Assembly: GCF_022059845.1 (NCBI RefSeq)
Contig: NZ_CP091852.1
Span: forward strand, 371,045 to 435,044
Source of the DNA: Terrirubrum flagellatum
GTDB taxonomy: Bacteria > Pseudomonadota > Alphaproteobacteria > Rhizobiales > Beijerinckiaceae
Length of the DNA: 64,000 nt
Reading direction: 5' to 3'
Shown: positions 63,906 through 64,000 of the stretch, piece after piece
Layout of the letters: each line of letters starts with the position of its first letter
Position numbering within the stretch: position 1 is the first letter of the stretch
Notes under the pieces: model-generated
Seen by the model: the letters and a program-made list of their open reading frames with translations, nothing else
The model's database searches: none
What the model was told of the DNA's origin: nothing
Position numbers and translations under genes: made by a program

Positions 63906-64000
63906 TAACTGTTAAGGATGGCCTCTTTAGTCGCGCCCTCGCGGCGCTCGCCGGTTCTGGCGCGCGGCATCCGGTTTGAACTCGCGCTTGGAGATCGGCC

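Noticed and set aside
63163..63915. A 250-codon open frame that could be called as one gene.
   Set aside because: Only the first part matches an FCD helix, whose preceding part is in another frame; the rest does not fit one protein, so I call the region decayed.

Overview
The window is a chromosomal stretch of a GC-rich alphaproteobacterium, most likely Hyphomicrobiales/Rhizobiales. The evidence is strong codon bias toward G/C third positions, an AapJQMP-type amino-acid transporter, and many ABC/TRAP uptake operons each paired with its own regulator. No rRNA, tRNA, CRISPR array, intact insertion sequence or replication origin is visible. Coding density is high, with many 4-base ATGA/GTGA overlaps between neighbours.

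Layout: (1) 130-7645, a polyamine-type ABC importer (binding protein, ATPase, two permeases) co-directional with a NodB-fold hydrolase, two SDR dehydrogenases and an amidase; the hydrolase/amidase pair suggests catabolism of a cyclic imide or amide. (2) 7915-9537, an ABC-F ATPase. (3) 9625-17051, a LacI regulator divergent from a Gfo/Idh dehydrogenase, an FAD oxidoreductase, an amino-acid-type ABC importer without ATPase and a MmgE/PrpD protein; tandem LacI-type operators lie on the promoter. (4) 17343-25665, a distinct non-metabolic island: a membrane-embedded patatin-like protein, a small protein, a winged-helix/TPR regulator, a PAP2/vanadium-haloperoxidase-like protein starting with seven Gly-Ser-Phe repeats, and a subtilisin-like protease. 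This is the least conventional part of the window.

(5) 26202-34688, a tandem-PPC protein, acyl-CoA synthetase, SCP2-type thiolase and IclR regulator divergent from a TRAP importer and an SDR; two related 13-bp palindromes in the intergenic region look like IclR operators. (6) 34900-40403, a ROK regulator followed by a peptide/nickel-type binding protein, two permeases (no ATPases) and an alpha/beta hydrolase. (7) 40553-47081, a LysR regulator, a LysR-type box, a DUF1445 protein and a complete branched-chain-type LivKHMGF importer. (8) 47209-51217 (minus), a second polyamine/iron-type ABC importer. (9) 51654-52355, a divergent L,D-transpeptidase-like lipoprotein. (10) 52625-60300, a minus-strand operon with a cystathionine-lyase-like PLP enzyme, AapJQMP and a threonine-synthase-like PLP enzyme, facing a LysR regulator. 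(11) 60550-64000, a copper P-type ATPase flanked by decayed genes: a frameshifted isoprenylcysteine-methyltransferase-like remnant upstream, and a GntR/FCD remnant and further decayed coding sequence downstream.

Overall the window is a catabolic-uptake region with seven solute importers, each adjacent to catabolic enzymes or a regulator from a different family, interrupted by the patatin/PAP2/subtilase island. Stable hairpins recur between binding-protein and permease genes, which would explain high binding-protein expression.
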